Part shown: positions 23,133-35,317 of the stretch, piece after piece | Layout: every line of letters begins with the position of its first letter | How positions within the stretch are numbered: position 1 is the first letter of the stretch | Assembly (NCBI GenBank): GCA_016584495.1 | Contig: WAID01000018.1 | Coordinates: 62,001 to 126,000 of the forward strand | Direction of reading: 5' to 3' | From: Celoporthe dispersa | Lineage: Eukaryota > Ascomycota > Sordariomycetes > Diaporthales > Cryphonectriaceae | DNA length: 64,000 bases | Made by a program: the position numbers and the translations under genes | The notes under the pieces: model-generated | The model's database searches: none | Seen by the model: the letters and a program-made list of their open reading frames with translations, nothing else | What the model was told of the DNA's origin: nothing

Positions 23133-23561
23133 AGGATTATGAAATGCAATACCACAGCTTTAGACTTTGAAAGCATCCCTTTCAGACATGTGATATTGGC
23201 AGCAAATGAAACCGAGTTCTCTGCGGATCCATCCACCAACTGGACCCGTGGCTACAAGTACAAGTAGTCGATCTGTTGTCACATCGCATCTACGAACATA
23301 TTAACGAAGAATTCCCACAGCCAAGCAAGTCAATTACGGGCGACTTGTTCCGTGATTACGTTAAGAGCTTCTTCCTAGAGAACGAAACAACGACACCATG
23401 ATTTGTGATAACGTAGTGTGGTGTAAGCTTCTGCGAAGACTATACCCAGAAAGAGGTTCGTGAAAAGATCCAAGACTCCTGATACACTGTTCCAACACTG
23501 GCCAGGTAGGACAATCATTTCAATGGTAGAGTAAGGATCAACAATCTAGTCTTATTTCTTG
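23133..23561. other. Convergent 3' spacer
   Basis: Short tail-to-tail spacer between the transporter and UstYa-like gene 2. No coding potential was seen. Confidence 0.5.
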
Positions 23562-24346
23562 TCAACGATGCCGTGGGTGCCTATCGGTACCGGGTATCGT
23601 AGTATCAATGACAGACAGTTCAACGGCCCTGTTGATGAAATATTGCCCGCAGTGCGTAATATGTTCCTCCGCATCATTCCACGGCTCAACGACCTTGCCC
23701 GTAAACTTGGATCGGAACTGCTTCCGCCAGACGTAAATGCAGTGCGCCATATGCCATTCACGAGTGGTATAGTAGTTCGTGGCAGACAAGGCAAACTCGT
23801 CGATATCCGTATCGTTAATACGCACCGTCCCGTTGTGATCAGCATAGTAGTCCCAAGCACCATTGGGACTAGGACCGGCGTGGTCAAACTCGGCCGTCAG
23901 CTCCTCGTCAATGCAGTGCGTTGGTAGCCAGTCAACCGCCAGATGATCGTATGTGCAGCCCATGGCCACGGCCTCCGCATCGGTCGATCCACACCAGCAG
24001 GACAAGTCGGGAGACGCCTTCATCAAGACTGCAGCGCGCGTGACGGCATCGAGCAGACCCCAGAGGGCAAGACAGGCGACGATGAACCTGGAAGCGACCG
24101 AGACCGTTTGGTGCAGCTTACTGCGGCGAGGGGAACAGATTTCTATGTCTTCTACATCGTCGTTTTTGTCGTTGTCGTGTTGGTCGAGAGCCGCAGAGCC
24201 GCCGCAAGGGAATTCCAAATCCACGGAATATCGACTCAAGAGCGCAGTAGAACTTGCTGCAGAGCTTCAGGTGGGTAGGATACCCACGTCAGCAACGATA
24301 AACGCGACATAGTTGCGGGACAATGAGCTTCTACGTACTTAGCCAT
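23562..24346 (-). CDS. UstYa-like DUF3328 protein 2
   Basis: The open frame has no ATG at its upstream end. A first exon of just eight bases (24346-24339, ATGGCTAA) spliced to 24264 gives MANSAASSTALLSRYSVDLEF and a 236-residue protein. The exon lengths fit exactly (8+703=711). A hydrophobic segment lies at about residues 55-80. It is followed by CWCGSTDAEAVAMGCTYDHLAVDWLPTHCIDEEL, parallel to the block in the other two paralogues, and by HMAHC and HITHC motifs about 30 residues apart. Probably an ER/Golgi membrane oxidase or cyclase acting with the other two. The mini-exon start is a model that needs transcript support. Confidence 0.8.
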
Positions 24347-25648
24347 AGTGTTGTTGCGAAGGACCATAGGTTTCTGTCGAACAGAGTGGAAGACGAATCT
24401 CACGATACATCCTCTTTTATGGGCGGCGGTTGATGGAAAGAGCTAGTTCTGTGAAATCAGAGAGCATTATGCCTGCGTCAGATTGTCTAATCTTTTACCT
24501 CTAATTGGAGAACAAATGCTAGTCTTCGGATCGGTACTCCGTACTGTAAACTAGCTGAGTCATATACATAGAGGTGCACTAGATATACCTGGATAGATAG
24601 GGAACAGGCCGTTCTGCCCTCCTTCCCAAGGAACATTCTTCTCTCCTGTGTCTCCTGCTTCCACGACATGTTTTCTGGGTCGGAGTGATCTCCGTTCTAG
24701 CATGGTATCAGTAGCTCGGATCGAATACCGACAGCCACCCGCCCCCACCTCAAAGAAGGTTAGCATAACAAGACTAGTATTGAACTCTATAGTACTATAG
24801 TATTTGCGTCATGCTTCTGGCTATACTGATCTGACAGAATTAAAGTTTATTAGAGGGGGCGGGGAGTAAGGTTTTGATTTCTAGCATTGTGATGCGCAGT
24901 ATTGCTCCACAGCCCCCTTTCCGGACAGACCAAAGACCCATTTCTTGGGCTTACTTAAGGTTCCTAGTTTTCATCGGAATCCACTTTGTATACTATATAG
25001 TATAGCTGTCCGCTTCGAGAATTGACTTTCACGCTTATGCTGCCTTCCCCACATGTTATTCATTGACTTTGGTACCTCTTTATGCTCTCTCAGCTTCATC
25101 TAATTTCCAATACACGGTCCTCTCAGGATCAATTTTCCATATTTCCAAACTGTTTCTGGTCACTGTAACAAGCCTAGCGCTTGCTCAAGGTTTCTTCAGA
25201 TTTCCTCCGGAGTTTGCCTTCCAAGTCCGCCTTGAGCTTTCCTTAAGCTTTCTTTTAGGTCTGTCTGTGCTTGATTTAGGAAAATTGCTCGCAGTAGAAG
25301 TTGTTGCGAGTTGGGAATCTTGTAGGTCTCATGGCCTCACTATTTCGATGCTCTGCCTATAGAGCGCCCTAGAATTTTCATTCTTATATTCTCTCATTTT
25401 CAAAAGAACAGGGAAATATACATCACTTGGTATCGTCAATGCCGGGCACTGCCTCTTACGTAGGCGTTGAAGGTGCCTGCACCTTCGAACGCGCCTCTCT
25501 TCCTGCAGCATCTGCAACCCTTAGTACCCCCAACTCTCTGTATTCCTCTTACTTTGCTCCTGAAGATATACAGCAAGATACCACATATGCGTAGAAGAAT
25601 AGTGTATGAATTATATCCTAATACTGCTGTATGATTATTTTCCAGTTG
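24347..25648. other. Spacer with promoter of UstYa-like gene 2
   Basis: No convincing gene. A 99-codon hydrophobic open frame at 25063-25362 has no family features. The CGG-N8-CCG palindrome at 24681-24694 lies about 335 bases upstream of the gene 2 ATG. Confidence 0.5.
24681..24694. promoter_or_regulatory. CGG-N8-CCG palindrome
   Basis: Reads CGGAGTGATCTCCG with five-base perfect arms (CGGAG/CTCCG). Third of four elements with the same spacing. Confidence 0.5.
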
Positions 25649-28384
25649 CTAGGTAGCTATAATGCTTTCTATACTTTGATTAACCTCTTGAGCGAGACTG
25701 AATAGATACCAAACCTCGCCTACTGGGAAATCAACATTTCCATGTTCATCTTCAGTCAGTGCTGTGGCGAGCTGGGCCAAGAGTCCAGCCGCCTTAGATA
25801 ACGGCCATACGTCGCGTTCCCGACGCCGCGTTTCCAAGGAGCCCATAAAAATAATTCCTGAAGCAAGTATCGCGAGCCATGTGAACTGTCTTAGATTCCA
25901 CGTCAGCGAGATGTTGTCGCACGGCGGATGGCAGCTTGACTTACTGAGATACTATCAGGCTGCGTCCGATGGAATTCGACAAGCAATCTACAATCGATTT
26001 TGCAATCGGAATGTAGGCAAATATGGCACGACTGTGAGATCCAGCCACATCCCGTGTCGGCAGGATCATGAGTCTTCTTGCTTGAGCACAGAGCTTTGCT
26101 TCATTGTATTGGAATAAAGCACGTGTCCAGCAGCGGGCTTCGACGTCAGATAAATCGTCGAGAGTCGCCTTCACGGCATTATTCATGCCACTTTCAGGCC
26201 AGAAAACACTCTGCAAATCGTCTTTCCACACTTCTAAGAGGCGATCTACCTCCGCAATTTTTTCATCCACCACTAATCGAGACAGCGATCGACCATCACT
26301 GCTGTACATCTCAACCAATATCTGGGAACAGATCGTGGCATATCTGCACTGGCTTGTCAAACAAGCAGCGGCTTTGTCTTTTTCTGGCAGTTCCAGCGGC
26401 AGTCGAAGATTGAAGAATCGATCATCAATGAGCTGTGAGCTATCGTCAGAACAGGTAATCTGACTCATGAGATTTTGATCTGAGTAGGAACCTACCGAGG
26501 CTCTTCCCTGGGCCATAGCGAGTGGCTTTTCCATGCTGTAGATGAGCCAAACTGCGTTTTGCACTTCCCGCATTTGACCATCGCCGTCTGTTTGCCTTTT
26601 CAACGAGGGAATGTCCGTCAGATGTAAGAAGTGAATGACCTGTATTGCGTCTGCGAGAAACCGAGAAAGCATCGGAGCCTGGGTGTGCCAAGCAAACAAA
26701 GCCTGGAAATTTCGTCAGCCCCACGAGATCAAGACGTCAGAGGGTACAGTACCAGCGTCAAATACGTCTAAGATTCAATGTTAGTCAGGCCATTGGGAGA
26801 GAAAAAAAAAGAAGAAAAAGAAAAAGCAAAGTGCTGAGGTGACTGACATATAAAGCACTTATGGAAGGCCTTCGGCAATCAAAGTAGCGACTATGGTGTA
26901 GTGCAATGCCAAACGACTCTGTCTTCGTAAGACCCCGTTTTGTTCCTAGTGTCCTAGGAGGCCGCTTCTCCGCATCATCGCAAAGAGCTATCCCGAGAGC
27001 CAAGGCGGCAAAGGCGAGCGCAGTATAGGGCGTAGCGTATCCACAATATTGGCTGCGACATATCTCTACAATGGCAAGCTCCAACCGTGCTCTAGGAAAG
27101 TATAACTTTGGACTGTTCATGATTTATCAGAGAGATTGGGAAATCAGAGGAAATTGGTGAGCAACAAACCTCAAGTATTCGCGATAGCAACGGTCAAATG
27201 CCACCGCTCCGGAGCTAAGGCTTGGGCATATCTCAGGTAGGCTGTTGACAGGAATAACTTTAGCCACAATTGGTGTGAACAACGGGTTTGCATCTGCTGT
27301 AACTCGGTCGAGGACCTGGATAGATTTTGCGCGGGTGGCATCGTCAAGTATTTGGAGTCGAGACAAACTTGTTCTCAGCAATAAATTTGCGGGAGAAAAA
27401 TCCACTGCAATGTATTCTTCTGAAAGTGAGATATTAGTATGTGCGTGAAGGCCCAAGAGAAGCAGTGGGATCACTCGCCGTGATCACGGTCTCTATCCCA
27501 GAAGGTCGATGGCTGGACACTTGCGTTTGTGTCGGCAAGGTCATCAACACAAGAGTCGTTTCTCAACCAGGAATCATCTGGAAGAATGGAGACAATTGGG
27601 CATTCTTCCTTTGAACCTTCTCCAGATGGGTGGTTACTTTGTCTGTGGCAATTTTGCGCCTGAATTGACTGAAATATTGACGGCGTGGCTGGATCTGGCG
27701 AAATTGTGATGCTATCAGTTGCATATTGATCTGTGCAAGTCAGCGGCAAGCTCACCAGCATCGGGTCGAAGAAGATTGAATGTCCAAGTACCGTAGGCGA
27801 GCGACGAGAGGTCGAATTCTATATCATCCCATTTGTGAGTACCGCTAGAACTGTGAATGCAACCCAGCCATTGTAGTGGGTCGCAGTCGACGACTTCAAG
27901 CGATGGAGCCATATCGGATATCTCTCCGCTGGCTGTCTCTTTCCGAGCCACTGACGTAAGACTCGCGGCACTCTCCAGAAGCTCTGCCGTTGCGCTTTGG
28001 GCACACTTGCGCGAGATGGAGATCTTGTATGTACAAACGCGTGATGATTTCTTGAGCGACGGATATCAGTACTCGTCTCCCTTTGAATTCGAGGTATGTC
28101 GTCTTAGCAGAGAGGAGTTTAGTCAGCACGCTTACACGGCAGCTATGGCAAGGATACTGTCCACAACCTGCATCTATTAGCAAACTCGCCAAGACTGACG
28201 AGGGGGGAGCGTCGCCAAGACTGACAGGGGAAGCGTCGCCAAGACTGACACCTAGAGAATTCTACTCACATTTCACTTTGCGGGCGATGCAGGCGTCACA
28301 AGCTCCTCGGCGCCGAGTGATTGAGGCGCGGTTGTTGGTAGCAGACTGCCTCTTCAGCACATGGTTGCTTTGATTGTGCGCCAT
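25649..28384 (-). CDS. Zn2Cys6 transcription factor (RiPP-like cluster)
   Basis: The start MAHNQSNHVLKRQ leads into RRRGACDACIARKVKC. The zinc cluster is completed across exons 28384-28270, 28167-28136 and one beginning at 28050: C-x2-C-x6-C-x5-C-x2-C-x6-C, ending KSSRVCTYK. Downstream minus-strand exons carry a fungal_trans-type middle region (WHTQAPMLSRFLADAIQVIHFLHL, then RYATICSQILVEMYSSDGRS). The final exon runs FTWLAILASGIIFMGSLETRRR and stops at 25649. Splicing between about 27760 and 26700 is uncertain. The frame near 27740 can only be kept by a very short 25-base intron or a one-base change. The gene is divergent from UstYa-like gene 3 and is the best candidate for the cluster regulator. 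Confidence 0.75.
28187..28252. repeat. Short tandem repeat inside the first intron of the regulator
   Basis: Nearly three copies of a unit of about 24-25 bases starting CGCCAAGACTGAC. It lies wholly within the first intron (28168-28269), between the two halves of the zinc-cluster coding sequence. Confidence 0.8.
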
Positions 28385-29534
28385 CGCGGTCTGTATTTGA
28401 ATCTCAGAGGTAGGCCTGGGTTTAGCTGCTCGTGATGCAAAAAACAGGACGACGTTGAAATAAATTCAAGTTCGAGATCCACTAGGACGTGGAGTGTTTT
28501 CTGCCCCGCGACACGAGTACGAGATTGCGAGTAGGCTCGATTACGATGAGCGTTTCATAGTCAGCAGCATCGGGCATAAGCGGGCTGTCAAGCACGTGTC
28601 AAGCAATTAAGGTTTAATAATTGCACAGAGTAGAAGTTGCATCATATCCAGTAACATAAGATCCTATGCCATTAGCCGATCAGGGGCTATTTCATCGCGC
28701 TAATGAATGCTTCATCCTAGCTTTGATATCGCTAATGTTTCGAAAAATCTCTGCTTCCTTTCCCTAGCAAACTTTATATGCCGTGAGCCTTAACAAATAT
28801 TAGATAGCGTACACGAGTTTACTCTCTTTTCACAATGCTGAATATTTGCTACAAGTTTGAGAAAGGACTTGTTCTTCACTAGGTAAATCAAAAGAGCTGC
28901 GAGCCTACCTCGGTCGCGCGAGGTTTAAGTTCTCCCCGTAACTATGAAAACAAACTGTATTAAGAGAATGAAAGAAAGGGAAGAGGAAGCCAGCTTATCT
29001 AGCTGAGCCTATATAGGTAATAGCTGCTAGCGGCGTGTACGGCCCTTAGATAATAATTATACCGGTATCGGTATCAATACCGACGTATCGGGGTTTATCC
29101 GAGAGGCTCTTACCACTACCTAGCTACTGTGTCCACCATTCAGGCGGGAAAGCCGGTGATGCCCTCTATTGCCCCTCAGAAATAAGGTTAGAGCTATGTA
29201 ATTTCCAGCTACAGAGAGAGTAAACCAAGTTTTCGAAGCATATTTTATTTATCCATACCCACCATCCTACTTGGTCTTCGCCGTCATATTTTCTCTCACA
29301 ATACGATCGACTCCCTCAACCTACTCCCTCTTCTCACATCTGCTACCCTCTCTCTAAAACGTATTTCTAGTGAAGAGGTTCCATCAGACATAGAACGCAG
29401 TGCACCAAAAGATGAGAGCCTCTCTCTAAAGGCCTAATGCTACGATTCCTCTGATACAAAGTAAGAGCGAAGCGAGGTCTGGATTACTTTCAAGCTTGGC
29501 TAACCTTTACTGCTTTTGTTCAGTCAATTGCTCA
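28385..29534. promoter_or_regulatory. Divergent promoter of the regulator and UstYa-like gene 3
   Basis: Head-to-head spacer of about 1.15 kb without coding potential. It carries the CGG-N8-CCG element at 29069-29082 within a CGGTAT-rich stretch (29062-29092), and a CT-rich tract at 29300-29360. Confidence 0.55.
29069..29082. promoter_or_regulatory. CGG-N8-CCG palindrome
   Basis: Reads CGGTATCAATACCG, with six-base perfect arms around a two-base centre. It is about 450 bases before UstYa-like gene 3 and 690 bases before the regulator, so autoregulation is possible. Confidence 0.55.
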
Positions 29535-30176
29535 ATGGCATCTCGTCCGGAGTATGAGTTGCTGCATAGCGAACCGAACGCTTATGAAGATGAGCGGCGC
29601 TCGACCAAGGACAATGTCTATATGGGTAGAAGGATTTTCATCCTCTATCTTACCCTTCTCGCACTAGCCATTGCAACCTTCTCCATATCAGCTTTGCCTA
29701 GTGCTATCATATATGCCGACAACACAAATGCTTCCACCAGTCACGAACCTGACTCGATTTGTGGCGACACCATCTCCTCTGCCCAAGAAGCTGGATGCCA
29801 TTTTGATATCATGTCCTTCTCCTGGCTGCCGCCAGCATGCTTCGATGCAGAGCTCATGACCGAATTTCAGGAGCATGAATTTGGTCCTTGGCATTGGTAC
29901 CAGGACCAGACCGGGACGATCGAGATACCGGAAAGCGATGTTCGACGGGGTTTGCATACAAATCTGTTTGTCGAATGGAACTATCACTTGGTTCATTGCA
30001 CTTTTATGTGGCAGAAATTGCATCGGGCGATAATCGCTGGTCGCCCTCTAGATGGATATGTTTCGAATATCCATCATACGACGCATTGCCAGATGACACT
30101 GCTCAATAGAGATGGGGATCCACATGATCTGAACACAATGATAGTCATGAAGTGGCCAACCTGTCCCGGTTCTTGA
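29535..30176 (+). CDS. UstYa-like DUF3328 protein 3
   Basis: 213 residues in one exon from MASRPEYELLHSEPN. An in-frame ATG 13 codons upstream is less likely. A single membrane segment (about residues 34-60) precedes CGDTISSAQEAGCHFDIMSFSWLPPACFDAEL, the block shared with the other two paralogues. The paired motifs HLVHC and HTTHC follow, and the protein ends MKWPTCPGS. Same topology and predicted role as genes 1 and 2. The three copies are diverged, so they probably carry out different steps rather than being recent duplicates. Confidence 0.85.
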   Translation: MASRPEYELLHSEPNAYEDERRSTKDNVYMGRRIFILYLTLLALAIATFSISALPSAIIYADNTNASTSHEPDSICGDTISSAQEAGCHFDIMSFSWLPPACFDAELMTEFQEHEFGPWHWYQDQTGTIEIPESDVRRGLHTNLFVEWNYHLVHCTFMWQKLHRAIIAGRPLDGYVSNIHHTTHCQMTLLNRDGDPHDLNTMIVMKWPTCPGS

Positions 30177-30670
30177 CACTGGTGCTGTCACATCATAGCT
30201 AATTTTGAGTGGCCTTGGGGCCTGCATTGGGATACAGCCGGATATATGAATTGATTTTCTCTAAAACTCTATTTATCTAGTACAACACTCTATGCAGAAA
30301 ATTATGTCGGAATTACTCCATCTTAACAAGCTAATATGAGAATAATAGCAATTATTTGTTAAAAGAAAAAGCATGAATAAACATGCAAAAATTGTACACA
30401 ATTTATCAAAATCTGTCTAATTACGTGTATATTTAGGTAATAAGTACTATTATAGCTATAAATCGGCTATTTATGAAGAAGCTTCATGAAGCTGCGTACT
30501 TTCTACCATCCCACTACTTGAATATACAAACACGCTTCAACTCCTTTCCGAAAACACGGACTCTCTGAATTCGATATAACTACTAGTCATCTCCTTATCA
30601 ATGGTGCTCACTTCCCCCAAATCTTCCAAATGAAGCATCAAACCTCGGTAAAAAATGATTCTTCTTTACT
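30177..30670. other. Convergent AT-rich 3' spacer
   Basis: Tail-to-tail spacer of about 490 bases, AT-rich, with no gene or notable element. Confidence 0.5.
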
Positions 30671-32436
30671 TTAATCAGTGCCTTCATTGTTAGAGTTGGT
30701 GACCCGGTTTTTCTGATTCTGCTGCTTCTGCATCTGCTTCATTATCTCAGCAGCCTCAGAAGCATACTTACACTTCATCCTCAAGGCCGGCCCGTAGCGA
30801 TACACAACGAATGGAAATGGCATGCAAATCAGTGTGAGAAATGCTGGCACCGAGCTCGCCCAGTGAATCCCGAGGTTGGCGTACATTTGGGTGGTAAACA
30901 GGGGGAACGCGGCTGCGAGAACAGATCGCAAGACAGCGGACGCTGCGAGGACGGAGGCCGCGTAGACGGTGTATGAGTCGATAAGGTAGTTGACGACTGG
31001 AAGGACGACGAGGATACAGCCGAAACCGAACGGTGCTGAAAGAACAATGCAAACCGACCAGTGAATTGTAGGATAGTTGGTCCATGCAAAGGCAAACATG
31101 CCGATCGGCAGGGCGATAGAACCAGTCATGGCTGGTGGCAAGCGAGATTCCGCCGTTGCCGTCTTGGCCATAAACAACCTCATATAACGTTTGTTGTCGA
31201 AAATGGCGTAAACCGCTCCAAAGAGGATACCAACGGCAATACCAAGAAACGCCAGGCCGCCGATGCCCTCATTCCATTCACGGTCAACGTTGAAGACAAT
31301 CGTCATCCCCGGCATGAACATGTAGACGGTGGCGTAGATGACGGCTATGTAGAGTGAAGCAACAAACACGATAGGCTCCATAAACAGCAGTATCCATGGC
31401 CGTACCAGGGCTTTTTGAAACACTTCGGATGGCTTCTTCTTGCCTTGATCATTTTCAAGGATACTGATATAAGTGTTCCCATCAGCTTTGGACAGGAGAC
31501 TTGCCCTCTTGAGGAGAATTGCCGGACCATATGTCTCAGGAACGAAGATGATGCCGAGAATGCCTGTTACTCCAGATTAGCACTCGCTAGACTTCATATT
31601 CTCCATAGAGAAATACGGCCAGAAGACTTACCAATGATGCCGATAGCTATGCAGCAAACTCCCTGCACCCATCGCCATCCAACATTCTCCGAGACGAAGC
31701 CACCAACGATAGGACCAAGGATAGGACCCAGGAACGGTGCGACGCTGTAAAGTGTCAGGGCAAGGCCCCCTCTGGGTGGGAGCAAAAATATCGGCGAGCA
31801 CGCCGCCCGAGTTAACGATGGGGGAACCGCCAAAGGTGCCGGTGAGGAACCGCAAGACAATTAGGGTGGCAATGTTCTGGCTTCCAGCTGAGCCCCCAAT
31901 GAAGGCTACCATGGCTAAGTGAGAGACGATCCAGAGCTTTCTCCTGCCATAGATTTCGGACCTATCAGATCAATACTGCCGGTCAGTACTCGGAACATGC
32001 CTGTGAGCCATTTAGAAAGGGAGAGCTTGACGCACTGGAATCTGTTAGCATTTGTACCCATTTAATACCATTTAAGGTTTTGGTAAAGAGGCGTGCTCAC
32101 CAGAGGAGCCCAGACTGCCGGGCCGATGGCGAAACCGAGCACATAGTCGGAGACACCGACAACGAAGACTTCGGTGCTGATGTTGAAGTCCTTGATCACT
32201 TCGACAGAGGATTCTGAGTATGCTGATGAGGTGAAGGTGACGACGAAGACAGACAAGGTAACGATACCAGCAATGGACCATTTCCTGCTCTGGCCCCAGT
32301 TCATGGGATTTTCGGGATCGTCCTCCAGAAATTCGACAATGAAGGGATCTTGCTTGGTGCCCTGACCTTCGTAGACATGGTTCTTCTCCAAGGCACCAGG
32401 GTCAGACAGTATGTTTGGTTGTGCTTGTCGAGACAT
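30671..32436 (-). CDS. MFS drug/polyamine efflux-type transporter
   Basis: Begins MSRQAQPNILSDPGALEK, then DPENPMNWGQSRKW before helix 1, as in the fungal DHA1 (drug:H+ antiporter) group. Further motifs are SEIYGRRKLWIVS, LRFLTGTFGGSPIVNSGGVLADIF, GPILGPIVGGFVSENVGWRWV (the antiporter motif C region) and a basic, Gln-rich C-terminus ending NNEGTD. There are two or three introns; the splice near 31950-32101 does not close neatly. At the C-run 31766-31770 (plus strand) one extra base breaks the frame between APTQRG and LALTLY. It could export the cluster product and protect the cell (inference). Confidence 0.8.
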
Positions 32437-32988
32437 GATTGCAACGACCTTGGTAGGACGAAAAGGGCCGCCTGAACAAGATCTGAGATTGGGTTAGAAG
32501 GGTGACAGCAACAAAAGAGAAAGATTGCATGTCAACTACAGGTGGTCGCATGGAAATTTGTTTGATATAAGATCGCAAGGGCGTTACTGGCAAGCAGGAC
32601 GGCCGGAACTGCTTCTGATTGGCTACCTACAAGCATGGTACAGTAGTACTTAGTACTCCTTCCGTAGCTCCTCTGTTTGCAGGTATTGTACTATGCAGGG
32701 TTTCTTACAGCTGTCCGGGGATAACGAACTCCAGCTACAGTTCCCAGATGAGCCAATTGAACGTCTTTCCGCGAGACAGTCAGGCGGAATGTCCCATGAT
32801 TGGCTGAGAAATTGCCGACTGCCCAGATACACGCTAGATTTCCCAGCCAAAGTGTTGTCAGAAAACTGTCGTTTTCATTGTGTGGCTTTGAAACTGTTGA
32901 GAATAACGCACTTATGGAAACGAGAACACGACATTTGAACAACTCAGGCACTTCAACTTCATATGCAGGTGCTGTAACAATATTGACC
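32437..32988. promoter_or_regulatory. Divergent promoter region (efflux MFS / Zn2Cys6)
   Basis: Head-to-head spacer of about 550 bases. No CGG-N8-CCG element was found here, unlike the core cluster promoters. Confidence 0.4.
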
Positions 32989-35317
32989 ATGGATGCCACC
33001 ACCACACCGGAGGAACTCCAACGGGCGCGATCAAAATTATTTCGCAGGGAGCGGCTGCGAATCTCAAACGCTTGCCAACAGTGCCGGTCAAGGAAGACCA
33101 AATGCGACGGTGCCCATCCTGGTCTGTACTTCCTCTTCGATCCCTCCTCGTTCCCAGCTTTTCTTCATAGTGTTAACGTCTAATTTCATCCGGAGCAGTG
33201 TGTGCGAAATGCCAGGCGAAAGCACAGACATGCTCGTATGGGCATGATAGCATCGGCGCTACCAAAAATGTCGGCCAAAGGACCAGGCACAACAACACCA
33301 ACAACAAGCCCTTGAATGTGTACAAAGTACCCGGGAGTCATAGTCATGTCCCTGTGGTCTCGGCTCCAACTTTACAACAGCCAACGCCGCCATCGCCACC
33401 AACGAGCTCGGAGCACTTGATCAAGGTCCAGATCCCGGATCAGGAGTTCGAGCCAGCCTCCGAGCAGGCTCACAATGATTACACGGCTCATGGGCCCTTT
33501 GCTGGTCAGGTAGCAGCTGCAATCACCGCAAGAGCTGGCGTCGCGCCCCCGACCACTTCCACAAACCTCGTTCCCTTTGTGGATGCACCCTTGTTTGGCG
33601 AGATAGAACTGGACTCCCTACACAGCACTGCTTCCTCGACGAATCCACCGGAATTGCACTTGCCTCCACGTGCATATGCTGACAGGCTTGTCGGTATATA
33701 CTGGCAACATGTCTATCCAATCGAGTCCATCCTGGATCGAGAGCACTTTTTCCGCGACTATGATGCCTTGTATTGTTTGACCTGTGAGGGAGTTGCTACA
33801 CCCGGACCATGCGATCCGGTTGAGCATCCTCTATGTTGTAATTGCCGTGGCCATACAGACACAAGAAGCCACCGCTCTGCAGAGACGAGATGAGGAGGCA
33901 AATGGCTACTTCCAGCTCGCGTGGAGGCTTCTGCGTCCTGAGACAATACTCTGGAAGCCCGGATCGCTGGAGCTTGTCCAATGTTTGATGCTGATAAATC
34001 GATACCTCCACTGCACCAACAACCAACACAAAACGTGGATGACGGCGGGTATGGCAATGCGAGTTGCCCAAAGTATAGGTTGCCATCTACCTGACACATT
34101 GTCAGCCAACAGCTTTGATAATGACAGGCAGTTGAAAAGAAAGGTCTGGGTGAGTTGTGTAGCCTTGGACAGGTATGCTCACGTCGCGAACAGGTATTTC
34201 TGGGGGATGGGGGTAGGGGGTACTCCGCCTCTTTTGTGCGATCAATTGAATGCTGACTCTGGCGTGCATAATAGATGCGTTAACTGGGTACTTGGCAAGA
34301 CGTCGGCACCGTCCTTGCTCCCCCTACACGCGCAGAGCAGGGCCGACGTCACGTTTCCAAGCGGAGAGAAGACTGACCATCTCATACGGGATTTGGAGCT
34401 TCACGAAATAGGCAATCAGATTCAGTTGGCTCAGACGGGAGCCTGGGGTCATCTCGGCCCCAGGTTGGGGCTGCCGCAATTATATGAACAAAACGAATAC
34501 CACATTGTGGCGGTACAACTAGACGAATGCCTCAGTAAATGGGAGAAGAACTTACCCGATGACTGGAGCTTGCAAAGTCTGCAGTACTGCGTGGACGGGC
34601 CATTTCGAGCCGAACGATATTTGACTCATCTTCGGTAAGGCCAGCGTCAATTCCCACGATTTTAGATCTCTATTTCACCCTCCATCTTGATTCCTGGAAT
34701 TGGGTCGTCAGTAGCAGTAGAAATGACCCTGCACATCTATTGAGTATTGCTGATGCCGATATATTAGGCTCTTTCACATGCGAATCTTTCTGTATCGACC
34801 TATGCTTGCTCGCTTCTGCTCGTTCAGCTCCACCACAGCCGCAGCCACAGCCCAAGCAACAGCCAGCTCAATCACCCTCAGCGATCGGCTTGTCAGAGAA
34901 TGTGCCGCAATGTGCATCGAAGCCGCTCAGAGACTCACATCGTTGGTAATGGAGACACTTGAGCCGGGTTCGTCCATGGGTCTATTGCCCTGGTGGTACC
35001 GGATCTACTATTTACACATTGCGGGAATCAACTTTCTGGCGGCCATGTTCACATCGGAGCTGTTCACCGAGTCGGTTCTAGAGTCTTGGGAAACTGTCAT
35101 GTCGGCTCTTCGTGCGCACGATCACTTGAGTGCATATGTTCAACAGTGCATCCGAATATTTGAGACGCTATCGACAAAGGCCCTTGAATCAAGAAATCCC
35201 AACTCAGCTAGTAACGGAGATGCATTACCCCCCGACAGCTTCCTCGTCGACAATCTGTTCCAGGATGTGGGCTTTGACTTCGATGATTTTCTTTGCAACA
35301 ACATGGAGGGTGTTTAA
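32989..35317 (+). CDS. Zn2Cys6 transcription factor
   Basis: MDATTTPEELQRARSKLFRRERL leads into the zinc cluster CQQCRSRKTKCDGAHPVCAKC...C. The cluster is split by a phase-1 intron (33122-33198). A Pro/Thr/Gln-rich linker precedes the fungal_trans domain: YADRLVGIYWQHVYPIESILDREHFF, then NRYLHCTNNQHKTWMTAGMAMRVAQSIG, then KRKVWVSCVALDR-CVNWVLGKTSA across an intron (about 34172-34273). The last exon, joined from about 34636 to 34770, ends DVGFDFDDFLCNNMEGV, an acidic tail suited to activation. One frame change near 33775-33785 cannot be explained by an ordinary intron. Divergent from the efflux gene, it may control that transporter. Confidence 0.8.
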
